Source: Methanomethylovorans hollandica DSM 15978 (lineage in GTDB: Archaea > Halobacteriota > Methanosarcinia > Methanosarcinales > Methanosarcinaceae). Taken from it: 64,000 bases of DNA. The notes under the pieces were generated by a model that had not been told where the DNA came from, ran no database searches, and saw only the letters and a list, made by a program, of their open reading frames with translations. A program made the translations under genes and the position numbers. Each line of letters begins with the position of its first letter. Position 1 is the first letter of the stretch. This document shows, piece by piece, positions 16,236-25,324 of the stretch. Location of the stretch: contig NC_019977.1 in NCBI RefSeq assembly GCF_000328665.1, forward strand, positions 1,790,011 through 1,854,010. The letters run 5' to 3'.

Positions 16236-16350
16236 GTGGGTCCATTTACCTTTTTCAGACCCACGGGTCCATTGAAAATACGATTATTACGGGAATTGTG
16301 GATTTCCAGACATGTTTCAGGAATAAATATATGATCCAAAGGGTCCACTC
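16236..16350 (-). promoter_or_regulatory. Promoter and repeat-bearing leader of the FTR-fwd operon
   Basis: A TATA-like stretch lies at about 16322-16334. An inverted repeat GTGGGTC/GACCCAC (16236-16242 and 16258-16264) sits 31 bases upstream of the first ATG. The motif GGGTCCA occurs three times, at 16238, 16265 and 16341. This may be an operator for metal- or substrate-dependent control, but the factor is unknown. Confidence 0.4.
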
Positions 16351-16549
16351 CCATATATTATGGAAGGGATGTATTAAATGTGTAACGCTTAGTGGTTGCC
16401 TGTCTTTCTGTTCTTATATCTTTGTAACGGAAGATATTAAAATAATTTTCATTCCGGCAGAAAAGGAGCGTTTATAGGGTGCCCATGTACGGCAGGAACC
16501 CTACGCATGATAGCAATAGCACTGGGTATTATATCAACTTCAAAATTTG

Positions 16550-17398
16550 TTATTTATCGATCACTTTCTTTCTTTTTCTGGATTCCTGAAGTATCTTTAC
16601 AGGTATTCCCGCACCTGGAACAATGAAACCTGCGATCTCCCCACCAATCTCGAACAAAGCTTCCTCAGTGAAGATCTCTGTCATCTTTTCCCGAAGAACT
16701 TTCCCTGAATAGAACTCGCCTGTGATACCGTCGAACTCCAGCACGTTCTGTTTGTTCTTCGGGACCCAGGTATACTCGAAAGCATAAACTGGTCTGAAAT
16801 AGAGATCCAGGGTATCTATGCTCACAGTCTCATCCAGTACTTCATCAGCATCTATCGGTTTCAGCATTTCGGTCAGCAGTTTCCTGACAATGTATGCAGC
16901 CTTTACTTTTACAGGAAGTACTATAGTGTTTCCTTCGTTCAGCTCTGCGGTCTGTGCAAGTTCCCTTGTGGACATGGCGACATACTTGGAAAAATCTTCT
17001 TCTTTTTCAGTATAGGCATCGACAAATATATCTTTTGAATTAGCTTCCAGACAGTGTTCTACCCGTGAAAGTGTGATGTTCCTTTGCGGATCCATGGTCT
17101 TTTCTTCACCAAATATTGTTACTTTTTGAACTATTGGATCGCTGATCTTGACAATGAATTCACAATTACGTTTATATTCAAAGTGCGTGGAACAGACAGC
17201 ATGCCAGAACGGTTTATATTGTTTTTCTGAATGAGTTATATTGATATCTTCAGGTTTTGGCCTTGACAGGAGGTTCTTAAGACCTCCGAAAGCTGCAGTC
17301 TTTTTGTTCCAGGCCAGTTCTTTCATTTCCTCAAATGTCTTTTCACCCGTCACTATCAGCATTCTTGGCTCATGGGTTACCAGATTAAAACTATCCAT
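16550..17398 (-). CDS. Conserved hypothetical protein
   Basis: This is a protein of about 282 residues (ATG 17398; a longer form from 17413 exists) that I do not recognise. It is mostly soluble with mixed alpha/beta composition and many charged residues. A hydrophobic glycine-rich stretch near the C terminus (EIAGFIVPGAGIPVKIL) is followed by a basic tail RKRKK. No metal or nucleotide motif is visible. It stands alone between the fwd-type operon and the ABC transporter operon, more than 300 bp from each. Confidence 0.6.
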   Translation of the reverse strand: MDSFNLVTHEPRMLIVTGEKTFEEMKELAWNKKTAAFGGLKNLLSRPKPEDINITHSEKQYKPFWHAVCSTHFEYKRNCEFIVKISDPIVQKVTIFGEEKTMDPQRNITLSRVEHCLEANSKDIFVDAYTEKEEDFSKYVAMSTRELAQTAELNEGNTIVLPVKVKAAYIVRKLLTEMLKPIDADEVLDETVSIDTLDLYFRPVYAFEYTWVPKNKQNVLEFDGITGEFYSGKVLREKMTEIFTEEALFEIGGEIAGFIVPGAGIPVKILQESRKRKKVIDK

Positions 17399-17413
17399 GA
17401 TAATGAATAGCAA

Positions 17414-17739
17414 TATACTTAGAAATAATGTTTTTGCGTGATTCTGGTATGTTCTTTGAATAAATGGAATTTATCAGCATATTTCCCTTCAAGGCCGATA
17501 TTTTATTTCAGTACCATGGGTTCTGAAATCCGATATACAAAAATATAGAAACTAACCAGAATTAAATTTTTAAGAGGCTTGCTGAATGATCTTATTTATG
17601 CATATAACAAAATATAACCTAGTCTCCACAGCCACGTGAATATAGATCTCACAGCTATTCCACAAAGAGGACAGAGCCCTGAAATAAATCCTTTACCTTA
17701 CTACCTAACCATGATGCACATGTAGTCGTACACTTAAGC
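17414..17739. other. Intergenic region without recognised feature
   Basis: This A+T-rich spacer lies downstream of the ABC transporter operon and upstream of the hypothetical gene. I see no ORF, tRNA or clear terminator in it. Confidence 0.5.
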
Positions 17740-18435
17740 TTATGTTTTTATCTCATCGCTGATCATTATACCATCTTCGAGTGTTATCACCCTGTTAACA
17801 TATTCTACATGCCACGGTTCATGTGTGACCATAATAATTGTCTGTCCATATTTTTCATTCAGCTCTTTGAATACATCCAGCACTTGTTTTGAGTTGTTGG
17901 TGTCCAGGTTTGCACATGGCTCATCAGCAAACATGATATCAGGTTTTTTTGCAATTGCTCTTGCAATGGCAACTCGTTGCTTTTCACCACCCGATAATTC
18001 ATCAGGGACTCGATCATGTTTCCCATTCAGGCCAACCTTAGCTAATGCTTCAAGAGCAGTTCTGTAAGATTCCTTCTTTGACTTTCCTTCCATCATAGAA
18101 AGCACATATACATTCTCTGCAGCACTCATCTCATTGATGAGTGCATAATCCTGAAAGACATAACCAACCTGAGTCAGTCTGTAATAACTTCTTTCTGCCT
18201 CCGGCAGGCTTGAAACCTCTAGCCCCCGGATAGTGTATATCCCATCTGTTGCATCGTCCAACAAAGCCAGTATCCTCAAAAGAGTCGTTTTTCCACTACC
18301 GGATGCACCCATTATGGCTACAAATTCCCCTTTTTTAATTTCAAAAGAAACACCATTAAGAGCCTTGACCGCAGTTTTTCCGGTCCCATAATATCTTTTC
18401 AGATCTTTTACTATGATTATTTTTACCGTCCCCAT
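17740..18435 (-). CDS. ABC transporter ATP-binding protein (LolD/MacB type)
   Basis: This 231-residue ATPase has Walker A GASGSGKTT near residue 43, Q-loop QDYAL, signature LSGGEKQR near residue 144, Walker B DIMFADEP and the H-loop VTHEPWHVEY. It belongs to the group that drives FtsX-like permeases in macrolide or lipoprotein exporters rather than solute importers. Its start overlaps the end of the permease gene by 13 bases, so the two are translationally coupled. It is the last gene of the three-gene operon. Confidence 0.9.
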   Translation of the reverse strand: MGTVKIIIVKDLKRYYGTGKTAVKALNGVSFEIKKGEFVAIMGASGSGKTTLLRILALLDDATDGIYTIRGLEVSSLPEAERSYYRLTQVGYVFQDYALINEMSAAENVYVLSMMEGKSKKESYRTALEALAKVGLNGKHDRVPDELSGGEKQRVAIARAIAKKPDIMFADEPCANLDTNNSKQVLDVFKELNEKYGQTIIMVTHEPWHVEYVNRVITLEDGIMISDEIKT

Positions 18436-19631
18436 ATGGCTTTGAGTATGCTCTCTCTGGATACACTCCAGGCAGGCAGGATCCCGGCTATCACTGACAG
18501 CGTAAGCATGGTAACTATACTTTGAATAAGTAGCACAGGATCAATGACCGGACTTATTTCTATGGTTTCATAGAAAATTACTGGATTTGCCTGGAAATAA
18601 AGCATAAGTGTAAAGTAGAGTATCAATCCTGCAAAAATTCCCAGTGAAACGTAGAAAGTGCTAAGAAATGCATAGGACAACACAATAGATCTTGGGGTAA
18701 TACCTACCGCTTTGAGAATTCCGATCTCTTTTTTCCTGTTAAGCACATTGATATAGATAATAATAAGGACCAGCGCTGCACCTACGATCAAACTCACGAT
18801 CTTGGACATCACATCTATAGCACCCATGCTTTGCATGGCCTGCCTTATGAGAGATTCCGACTTATCAGCCCATGTAAATACCTGTTCATTCACTCCAACT
18901 TCTCTGATCTTGTCCTGGATCTGTGCTTCTGTCCCTTGATCAGTGACCCTTACAACTACACTGGTAGCTTCTTTGCCTTCAAGGCCATACACATCCTCGA
19001 TCTCCTTGTAATGGACCAGAGCATTCAGATCGACAACCTCAAATGTGCCTTCCATAATGCCTTTGACCTTATAGGTCCTTTTTACTCCATTGCTGTATGT
19101 TACGTCAACAAAGGATCCTGGCCTTACTTCACCCAGGTTGTCATATATCTCTGATCCGAACCCCGTCCCTGCTATCATAGCCCCGATGATTATCTCGTTC
19201 CGGGAGAGATCACTTAAAAATTCTCCTTCACTGATAATGTACGGATAGCGAGAAATATCATACTCTTCTGTGGGAAGCATGCCGGTTATCGTTACACCTA
19301 CGACTTTCTGCTTATGGTTAATAGATGCTCCCACATCAATCCTTTTTGTTGCAGCTCTCACCCCTTCTACAGCCCGTACTTTCTTCAATACATTATCTGC
19401 ATTGTTAATGTAGGTATTATCACCAGTTGGTTCAATGACAATATCTCCGTACGGATAATCCTGCATGAACCCGGTGAACATGCCTAAAAGTCCTCCTATC
19501 ATTGACGGAAGAAACACTAAGTTCAAAAAAATGAGGGAGAGGACAAAAACAATGAACGTCAGTGTTTTCTTGTTGCCTCTCTTGATACTGCAGTAGGCAA
19601 TAAGAGCTCCTACCCGTATATCATTGATCAT
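18423..19631 (-). CDS. FtsX-like ABC transporter permease (MacB/LolC type)
   Basis: This 402-residue protein has one N-terminal membrane helix (about residues 23-45), a large extracytoplasmic domain of about 220 residues and three C-terminal helices (about 277-297, 325-347 and 370-392). This is the standard FtsX/MacB_PCD layout. The segment NRKKEIGILKAVGITPRSI is the coupling helix typical of the family. It lies 9 bases after the COG1361-type gene. The substrate is unknown; surface or lipid-linked material is plausible given the neighbours. Confidence 0.88.
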   Translation of the reverse strand: MINDIRVGALIAYCSIKRGNKKTLTFIVFVLSLIFLNLVFLPSMIGGLLGMFTGFMQDYPYGDIVIEPTGDNTYINNADNVLKKVRAVEGVRAATKRIDVGASINHKQKVVGVTITGMLPTEEYDISRYPYIISEGEFLSDLSRNEIIIGAMIAGTGFGSEIYDNLGEVRPGSFVDVTYSNGVKRTYKVKGIMEGTFEVVDLNALVHYKEIEDVYGLEGKEATSVVVRVTDQGTEAQIQDKIREVGVNEQVFTWADKSESLIRQAMQSMGAIDVMSKIVSLIVGAALVLIIIYINVLNRKKEIGILKAVGITPRSIVLSYAFLSTFYVSLGIFAGLILYFTLMLYFQANPVIFYETIEISPVIDPVLLIQSIVTMLTLSVIAGILPAWSVSRESILKAIWGR

Positions 19632-19640
19632 ATTGTAGCC

Positions 19641-20867
19641 TCATTTATTCTTGTTGTCAGCAGAATTATCTCCGCCTTCCATCAACTGCTTGATCACGGC
19701 ATCTTTTAATTTTATTGTCCTGTAATTATAATAGATAAGGCCGCCAATGATTACCAGAATGATCAATATAAGCAGAGCTGTGCCTACTCCACTATCCTTT
19801 TTCATGACGATCAGATTGACCTTCGTTTCAATTTGTTCTTCCCCAAAATCATCAATATATGTTATTGTTACCGGGATCTGGTATTCTCCTGCTCTGTCGG
19901 CCACAAATGTAATTACTGCAGGCCCGTCTTCGTTAGTATCAAGAGTACCTATAAAAGACTCTTTTAGTCCTTTGAACGGATGATCAGCGTAGACCCTTAT
20001 TGAATTAATTGTCCTCTCACCAGAGTTTTCGACCCTCATGGTCAGTTCTACAGTATCACCCTTGCGGGGAAGAACAGGGTCAACCTTCACAGATGCAAGA
20101 TTTAAACTTCCTTTTTTGTCAAGTATGGTGAGTTTAATGTTATACTCATCCTTATGAATGCCATAATCATCTTCATAGTTTATGATAACCGGGATCTCAA
20201 AAGTTCCTGATCTGTTTGCCTTGAATTTGAATAATGCCGTTTGACTGCCATTTGAACTAAGAGTTCCGATCGTAGAGTTCTTTATTCCCTGGAAATCATA
20301 GCCTAAATCGACTGCCAGGGATTTTGCTATTCCTTTGCCAAAGTTCTCTATCCCTAAATTAAGATCAACTGTATCTCCCTCATAGATATATTCTGGGTTG
20401 GTCCTGACAGACGAGATCCTTGGTTCGGCATGCTCACCTATCACTATTACTTCAACCTCATAATATGCTGTTCTTGTTACATCCTTATTTCCATACGTCA
20501 GTTTCATTTTTATGATATGAGGACCGGGTTTGGCATCCGGGGTTGTTCTCATATGGTATCTCAACTGCCTTTCACTGTTACTGTAAACAAATCTGGGAAA
20601 GTGAGCAACGAGACTTTCCGTAACCATGATATCCGGGGGGATGCTGATTATTTCAAAAGTGATATTTTCAGGAATCTGGGTACCGCAGTTCTCAAGACTT
20701 ATCCCCACAGTGAACTCTTTATTGATCCCGACTGAACTGGGGCTGATGTCCTCTACGACAGCTATTAAACATTCGTCACCAGAACCTGCTTCAGCTGTAA
20801 TACTTCCCAGAAGGATAAACAAAAAAAGTGATACCATAAAAAATGTTGATCTTGCATTAGAATTCAT
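19641..20867 (-). CDS. Exported COG1361-type (S-layer-like/CARDB) protein of the ABC exporter operon
   Basis: This 408-residue protein has a signal peptide (1-27), three to four Ig-like CARDB/NPCBM-type domains rich in NxGxxx-SI patterns (for example VENSGERTINSIRVYADHPF), one membrane helix near 366-388 (TALLILIILVIIGGLIYY) and a short charged cytoplasmic tail. COG1361 proteins next to MacB-like exporters are common in methanogens and may act as an accessory extracytoplasmic partner. It is the first gene of the operon. Confidence 0.8.
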   Translation of the reverse strand: MNSNARSTFFMVSLFLFILLGSITAEAGSGDECLIAVVEDISPSSVGINKEFTVGISLENCGTQIPENITFEIISIPPDIMVTESLVAHFPRFVYSNSERQLRYHMRTTPDAKPGPHIIKMKLTYGNKDVTRTAYYEVEVIVIGEHAEPRISSVRTNPEYIYEGDTVDLNLGIENFGKGIAKSLAVDLGYDFQGIKNSTIGTLSSNGSQTALFKFKANRSGTFEIPVIINYEDDYGIHKDEYNIKLTILDKKGSLNLASVKVDPVLPRKGDTVELTMRVENSGERTINSIRVYADHPFKGLKESFIGTLDTNEDGPAVITFVADRAGEYQIPVTITYIDDFGEEQIETKVNLIVMKKDSGVGTALLILIILVIIGGLIYYNYRTIKLKDAVIKQLMEGGDNSADNKNK

Positions 20868-21119
20868 TCTTTATTCATCCCTTCAAAATCATTTATGTGC
20901 ATGCCTTTTGATAATGATCTGTGGTCACTTGAAGCATTTCTTAAGCGTCCCCATTTTTGCTTATGATCGGATTATAAGTAAAATTCAGATTACATTTTTT
21001 ATGTTTTTATCTTATTTTTAAGTTGTTATGTTAATATCACATACACCATCTGAGTCTAGTCATACTCTTACTGGAGAATGTATCTCTTCAGAATAATAGC
21101 AGTTATCTCTATCTTTTTG

Positions 21120-21314
21120 CTATCTGAGTAGATTTTTACTATATGAGTAGAAGAATTTTAACCCAATTCCTAACTTCAACTTGTCCATCAGTTCCGCAAG
21201 CGCAACAATAATTATGTAGTCCCGATTAAGATATTCTTTTAGCAAAATCAGAGTTAATAACTTGTGCTGTACATATCTTCTTTTGGAAGATTTGCAATTA
21301 CATAGGGAGATCAT
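21120..21314 (-). pseudogene. Transposase N-terminal remnant (IS4/IS5 type)
   Basis: The 64-residue frame contains YVQHKLLTLILLKEYLNRDY followed by LAELMDKLKLGIGL, which matches the N-terminal helical part of IS4/IS5-group transposases of methanogens. The expected PHxTT segment follows only after a frameshift (NSSTHIVK in the next frame). The DDE catalytic part is missing, so this is an inactive relic in an 860-bp non-coding stretch. Confidence 0.5.
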
Positions 21315-21392
21315 TGCCTTTATCTTTCAGCGGAAAACAATGATCATGAGAAGCATTCTGTATTAATAATCAGATCAAAATAAAATTAAAAG

Positions 21393-21425
21393 TGGCTTTT
21401 ATACAAAGCCAAAGTTTATATACTA
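21393..21425 (+). promoter_or_regulatory. Hairpin and strong TATA box about 340 bases upstream of the second surface-protein gene
   Basis: TGGCTTT/AAAGCCA (21393-21399 and 21405-21411) is an inverted repeat. It is followed by TTTATATACTA (21415-21425). No ORF starts within 300 bases downstream, so it implies either a long leader for the gene at 21767 or a separate small RNA. Confidence 0.35.
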
Positions 21426-21766
21426 GTTACTTTACTTGTATTCTGATAAGTGGATAATTAAGATTTACTTTAGGTATTATGGGAAGTACATAAATTCGTG
21501 GTAGGAAAGATACAAAAGAAGCATGCGAAGATGTGCAAAAATGTGGAATCCTATCATTTTTTAGACATTTTATATGTCTTCTTAGGCTGAATTATCCCAA
21601 GATTAATGTTTAAAAAAATAAGTGAATATTTCCAGCAGTGTGGTGGTTAGGTCGTGATAACTTTTTAAAAGCAATTATTATGACACAAAGTAGCCACGGT
21701 TTAGTTCATTAGAATAAATAAACATTAAGATTGTCAAAATATGAATTATTTATGGTGGAGTATATT

Positions 21767-23848
21767 ATGGAATACCAAGAAAAAAAGGATCGATCACAAA
21801 AAAATATTTTTAAACTTTCAGGAGTCTTGTTCCTTTTAATAATCTTAAGTGTCGGCATTGTAGCTGCAGACAGAATTGAAGATGTAAAATCTGACAAATC
21901 TGCCCCTATCTATAACTCTTTTACTATCTATAGCACAGGAATTGCAACTTCTGATCTGAATGCCAGTCTGACCCCGACAGACTTGGTGAACAGTTTACTT
22001 GGAGGAGGAGTTTCTGTTTCAAATGTTACATTTACTGGAAATAATAGAGCATCAGGACTATTCAGTGGTGGTAATGGTATCATAGGTTTTGATAGTGGTG
22101 TTATCCTGGGTACCGGGGATATAAATAACGTTATAGGTCCTAACAAATATAATAGTACAGGAACTAATTATAGTTTGCCTGGTGATGATGTGCTGGATGG
22201 CCTGATTCCCAGCTATAACACTTATGATGCAGCAATACTGGAATTTGACTTTGTACCAAATACCAGCCAAATGACCTTCAACTATGTTTTTGGTTCAGAA
22301 GAATACAATGAATATGCAAATACGGAATACAATGATGTCTTTGGTTTCTTTGTCAATGGGAATACCACAGATTTTAACATCGCACTACTTCCAGGCATAA
22401 CTCCACCAACACCGGTTTCCATTAACAGTGTAAATGGTGGATATCCATTGGGAACCGATCCCAAGAACCCTGAATTCTATATTAATAATGTTCTTCCAAA
22501 CGCTACAATTAACACCGAACTTGATGGCTTGACGGTTGTTCTTACTGCTATAGCTAATGTAAAGCCCGGAGAACTAAATCACATCAAATTAGCAATTGGA
22601 GACGCTGGTGATCCATATCTCGACTCTTACGTTTTCATTCAGGCAGGAAGTGTAATGTCCCTTAAACTCAGTCTGACACCTTTAAATACTACAAATGAGG
22701 TGGGTACAAGTCATACTTTGACATCCAGACTGGTAAATACTAATAACGAGCCGATATCTGGAAAGACAATTACTTTTACGGTATCTGGTCCAAATGCCCA
22801 GAATGGAACGGCAGTAACGGATAGCAATGGTAATGCTACATGGAGCTACATTGGATCAAACGCAGGTACAGATACTATCGTTGCTATCAATGACGAGGAA
22901 ACTTCAAATCCGATCTCAACGGCTTGGGTACAAGTTGATCATGAAGTATCCATAGACATCGAGAAGTATGTATGGAATGGCACTGACTGGGAAGATACTG
23001 ACTCAGCACCAGGTCCGTCTTTGTCCTTTGATCCGGTAAAGTTCAAAATAGTGGTTAACAACAATGGAAATGTTACGTTGACAGGAGTCAATGTTACAGA
23101 TGACAAGTATGGTCCGGTACTTCTCAACAACACTACTCTGGATCCAAATGCTTCCACTGCAGCTGAATATAATGTGTCCATATCTCCTGGTCAGCAGATA
23201 AATAACGCTACTGCTTCCGGATATTATAACGGTACGGAATATACAGATCAGGATAGTGCATACTACGTTGGCACTAATGCGAATGTTCACACTGCTATTA
23301 ATGACAATAACCTGCGCGAGTCATCCTCGTGTTCTGTGCTTGGCACTACAACCTATCTGGATGTTGGAAATAACGAATCCCGTGCCAGGGATGTGATGTT
23401 GTTTGACCTTAGCATGTATGATAAAAATGATACAATATCCAGGGCGACACTTTCACTCTTCTGGTATTACCCTGAATCCAAGACACGCACTTCTGATACT
23501 GTAGTTGAAGTGTACAGACCAGCGCAGTGGAACCCGGAGCATGTGACCTGGTATTATTATGACTATCACAGAGCGTGGCAACCGGTAGGTGGAGCATGGT
23601 TCGATGTTAATAACATTGCACAGGGCAACGTTCCGTATGCTTCAGTAACTTTCCCGGCAAGCACTGTGCCTGATAATCAATACCATGACTTTGATGTCAC
23701 ACAGCTTGTGCAGGAATACATAAGCGGTACTTATGAAAACACTGGTTTCTTCCTGAAAGCTAGTACAGAGAGTGGCAATTACATTGCATTCTATAGCTCT
23801 GAGTGGTCTAATCCGGATCAAAGACCTAAACTGACTGTGGAACTTTAA
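21767..23848 (+). CDS. Modular surface protein with choice-of-anchor-L, Big-1-like, DUF11-like and disaggregatase-related domains
   Basis: ATG 21767 is chosen because GGTGGAG precedes it by 6 bases; an in-frame TTG at 21731 would place that site inside the gene. The product is 693 residues. A signal segment (about 14-35) is followed by a choice-of-anchor L-like region to about residue 300 (VFGSEEYNEY, IGDAGDPYLDSYVFI). Next come a Big-1-like Ig domain (TLTSRLVNTNNEPISGKT) and an IDIEKYVWNGTDWEDTD repeat. A C-terminal disaggregatase-related repeat (FDVTQLVQEYISGTYENTG) closes it. The last two modules are close relatives of those in the giant protein at 2764-10947. No C-terminal anchor is seen. 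Confidence 0.85.
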   Translation: MEYQEKKDRSQKNIFKLSGVLFLLIILSVGIVAADRIEDVKSDKSAPIYNSFTIYSTGIATSDLNASLTPTDLVNSLLGGGVSVSNVTFTGNNRASGLFSGGNGIIGFDSGVILGTGDINNVIGPNKYNSTGTNYSLPGDDVLDGLIPSYNTYDAAILEFDFVPNTSQMTFNYVFGSEEYNEYANTEYNDVFGFFVNGNTTDFNIALLPGITPPTPVSINSVNGGYPLGTDPKNPEFYINNVLPNATINTELDGLTVVLTAIANVKPGELNHIKLAIGDAGDPYLDSYVFIQAGSVMSLKLSLTPLNTTNEVGTSHTLTSRLVNTNNEPISGKTITFTVSGPNAQNGTAVTDSNGNATWSYIGSNAGTDTIVAINDEETSNPISTAWVQVDHEVSIDIEKYVWNGTDWEDTDSAPGPSLSFDPVKFKIVVNNNGNVTLTGVNVTDDKYGPVLLNNTTLDPNASTAAEYNVSISPGQQINNATASGYYNGTEYTDQDSAYYVGTNANVHTAINDNNLRESSSCSVLGTTTYLDVGNNESRARDVMLFDLSMYDKNDTISRATLSLFWYYPESKTRTSDTVVEVYRPAQWNPEHVTWYYYDYHRAWQPVGGAWFDVNNIAQGNVPYASVTFPASTVPDNQYHDFDVTQLVQEYISGTYENTGFFLKASTESGNYIAFYSSEWSNPDQRPKLTVEL

Positions 23849-23868
23849 ATAAGGCCAGTTACAATCGT

Positions 23869-23903
23869 TTGAGCGGAAATAATTTCGCTCAATTTCTTTT
23901 TTA
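23869..23903 (+). terminator. Terminator after the second surface-protein gene
   Basis: TTGAGCG/CGCTCAA forms a 7-bp stem with a 10-base loop, followed by a T-rich run (23894-23902), 20 bases past the stop codon. Confidence 0.75.
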
Positions 23904-23921
23904 TCTCATCGATCGTGTGCT

Positions 23922-23981
23922 TTAATGGTACACATAGATATGAAGCATGTTAGGACCCTGCACCCATCCCAGATGTTACTT
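23922..23981 (-). pseudogene. Tyrosine-integrase C-terminal fragment, left island border
   Basis: On the minus strand one frame reads HLGWVQGPNMLHIYVYH then stop. This resembles the conserved LGWVQGS-x-YVHLSG region of archaeal XerC/D-like integrases. It shares LGWVQ and the surrounding DNA with the integrase fragment at 30501-30702. It is far too short to function. Confidence 0.4.
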
Positions 23982-23989
23982 ATCCTGGA

Positions 23990-24463
23990 CTTTGTGCGGG
24001 ACTACATCAGACTATATTCCAGGGCATCCCCATCTACAGCAACTACGACCTTAAATTTCCTCATACCCGCACCCGTACAGTGCAGGATATGGATAACATG
24101 CAGCAGGGAACTTTCGTCATGGACGAGGCCTGGTATACCTTCGATTCCCGTGCTTTCTCCTCCAAGACTAACATGCTCGGCTCCTACATCCTCTCCAAAC
24201 TTGCAAAACGCAACATGAACGCATACCTTAACATGCAGTCCATGGACCTCCTTGACTCCCGCTTCAGGTATAGGATGCAGGCTATCCTAATTCCTGAAAC
24301 CTACAGGCAGGACCAATCAGGCAAACCTCTTATCCTCGAAGTCCAGGCCATCACCAAGGATAAATGGGGCTTCTATAATTTCCTGCCCCAATCCTACTTC
24401 TTTGATGTCTCGCAGGTTCTTCACCTCTATGACACCACCGAAGAACTCGACCCTTTAACTTAA
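23990..24463 (+). pseudogene. Zot/FtsK-like viral P-loop ATPase, 5'-truncated
   Basis: The open frame runs from just after a TAG at 23951-23953 to TAA at 24463 and reads GLHQTIFQGIPIYSNYDLKF, then FVMDEAWYTFDSR (Walker B hhhhDE), then AYLNMQSMDLLDSRFRYRM. This matches the second half of zonular-occludens-toxin-like or packaging ATPases of archaeal viruses and plasmids. The Walker A region is missing; its place is taken by the opposite-strand integrase fragment, so a deletion has fused two relics. An ATG at 24080 could still give a 127-residue product. Confidence 0.55.
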
Positions 24464-24647
24464 TTTACCACTTCGCCCGCCCCACAATCATGGCAAGCGA
24501 CCCAGGCCGCCCGCCTGATGGCGGCGGTAGGTAAGTATACTGAACTGAAGAAATAAATTAGGAGAAACATTCATACTTGGTTTTTCTAAAGACAAAATAA
24601 GGTTGGCTACTAATAGTGTATTGGGAGTCTATTTAAATTAAACGGGA

Positions 24648-25304
24648 TTAGTCGAAATGCTCTATTACTCTCTTATCTTCAATATATGAAAAATATTTTG
24701 CTAAGGCTGCTAACGTAATTCCACATACTATTTTTCCATTTCTAATCATGTTTTTTGTATCTTCAATTGAATAGAAAGATACACCATTTATGTCTTCTGC
24801 TTTCTGCAATTCTGTTAGTTTCTTAGTCTCACTAATATTAATTTTTACTAACCTAACTCCAATAGGAGTAATAAAGAATGTAGTATTCTGGTATAAATCG
24901 CCGAGATCTATTGATTCAATCAGTTGATATTCTCCTATCTCTTCTTCAATCTCCCTTAATGAACATTTAACCCTATTTTCTTCATCAGAATCTGCAAAAC
25001 CACGAGGACAACTTATAAAGTACCTTTCTGGCATAAATCGATATTCTTTTAGTAAACCAATATTACCATCTTGATTAACTACAACGGAAACACAATTATG
25101 AGCTCTTTCTTCAATGCCAAAAGTGTCATACTCAAATGAATTATGTTCATTTAAAACGGCAAAATAATAAAGGGTAACACCTAAATTAGAATTTTGAAAA
25201 ACAATTCCATTACTAATATCCGATTTCCAACCAAAATGGATTGATTTTTTTTGATACAAAAAATCTTTTTTTGCAACAACATTTAGAAGAATCTTCTTTT
25301 TCAT
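24648..25304 (-). CDS. Nudix hydrolase-like protein, third gene of the CHAT operon
   Basis: This 218-residue protein has an N-terminal extension of about 70 residues and then a Nudix fold. ISCPRGFADSDEE leads into SLREIEEEIGEY, the REUxEExG core of the Nudix box, with one residue more than the canonical Gx5Ex7REUxEExGU spacing. The PRGFADS lead-in recalls ADP-ribose pyrophosphatases, so a nucleotide-diphosphate substrate such as ADP-ribose or NAD is a reasonable guess. It lies 20 bases after the small membrane-segment gene, on the same strand and with the same A+T-rich codon use. It is the last gene of the operon. Confidence 0.75.
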   Translation of the reverse strand: MKKKILLNVVAKKDFLYQKKSIHFGWKSDISNGIVFQNSNLGVTLYYFAVLNEHNSFEYDTFGIEERAHNCVSVVVNQDGNIGLLKEYRFMPERYFISCPRGFADSDEENRVKCSLREIEEEIGEYQLIESIDLGDLYQNTTFFITPIGVRLVKINISETKKLTELQKAEDINGVSFYSIEDTKNMIRNGKIVCGITLAALAKYFSYIEDKRVIEHFD

Positions 25305-25324
25305 GTTTTCACGTAGCTATTTTA

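Noticed and set aside
24480-24540. G+C-rich hairpin (CCGCC/GGCGG) as a tRNA fragment or attachment site
   Set aside because: It does not match the tRNA-Thr 3' end or any tRNA arm, has no T run, and only shows local base composition unlike its surroundings.
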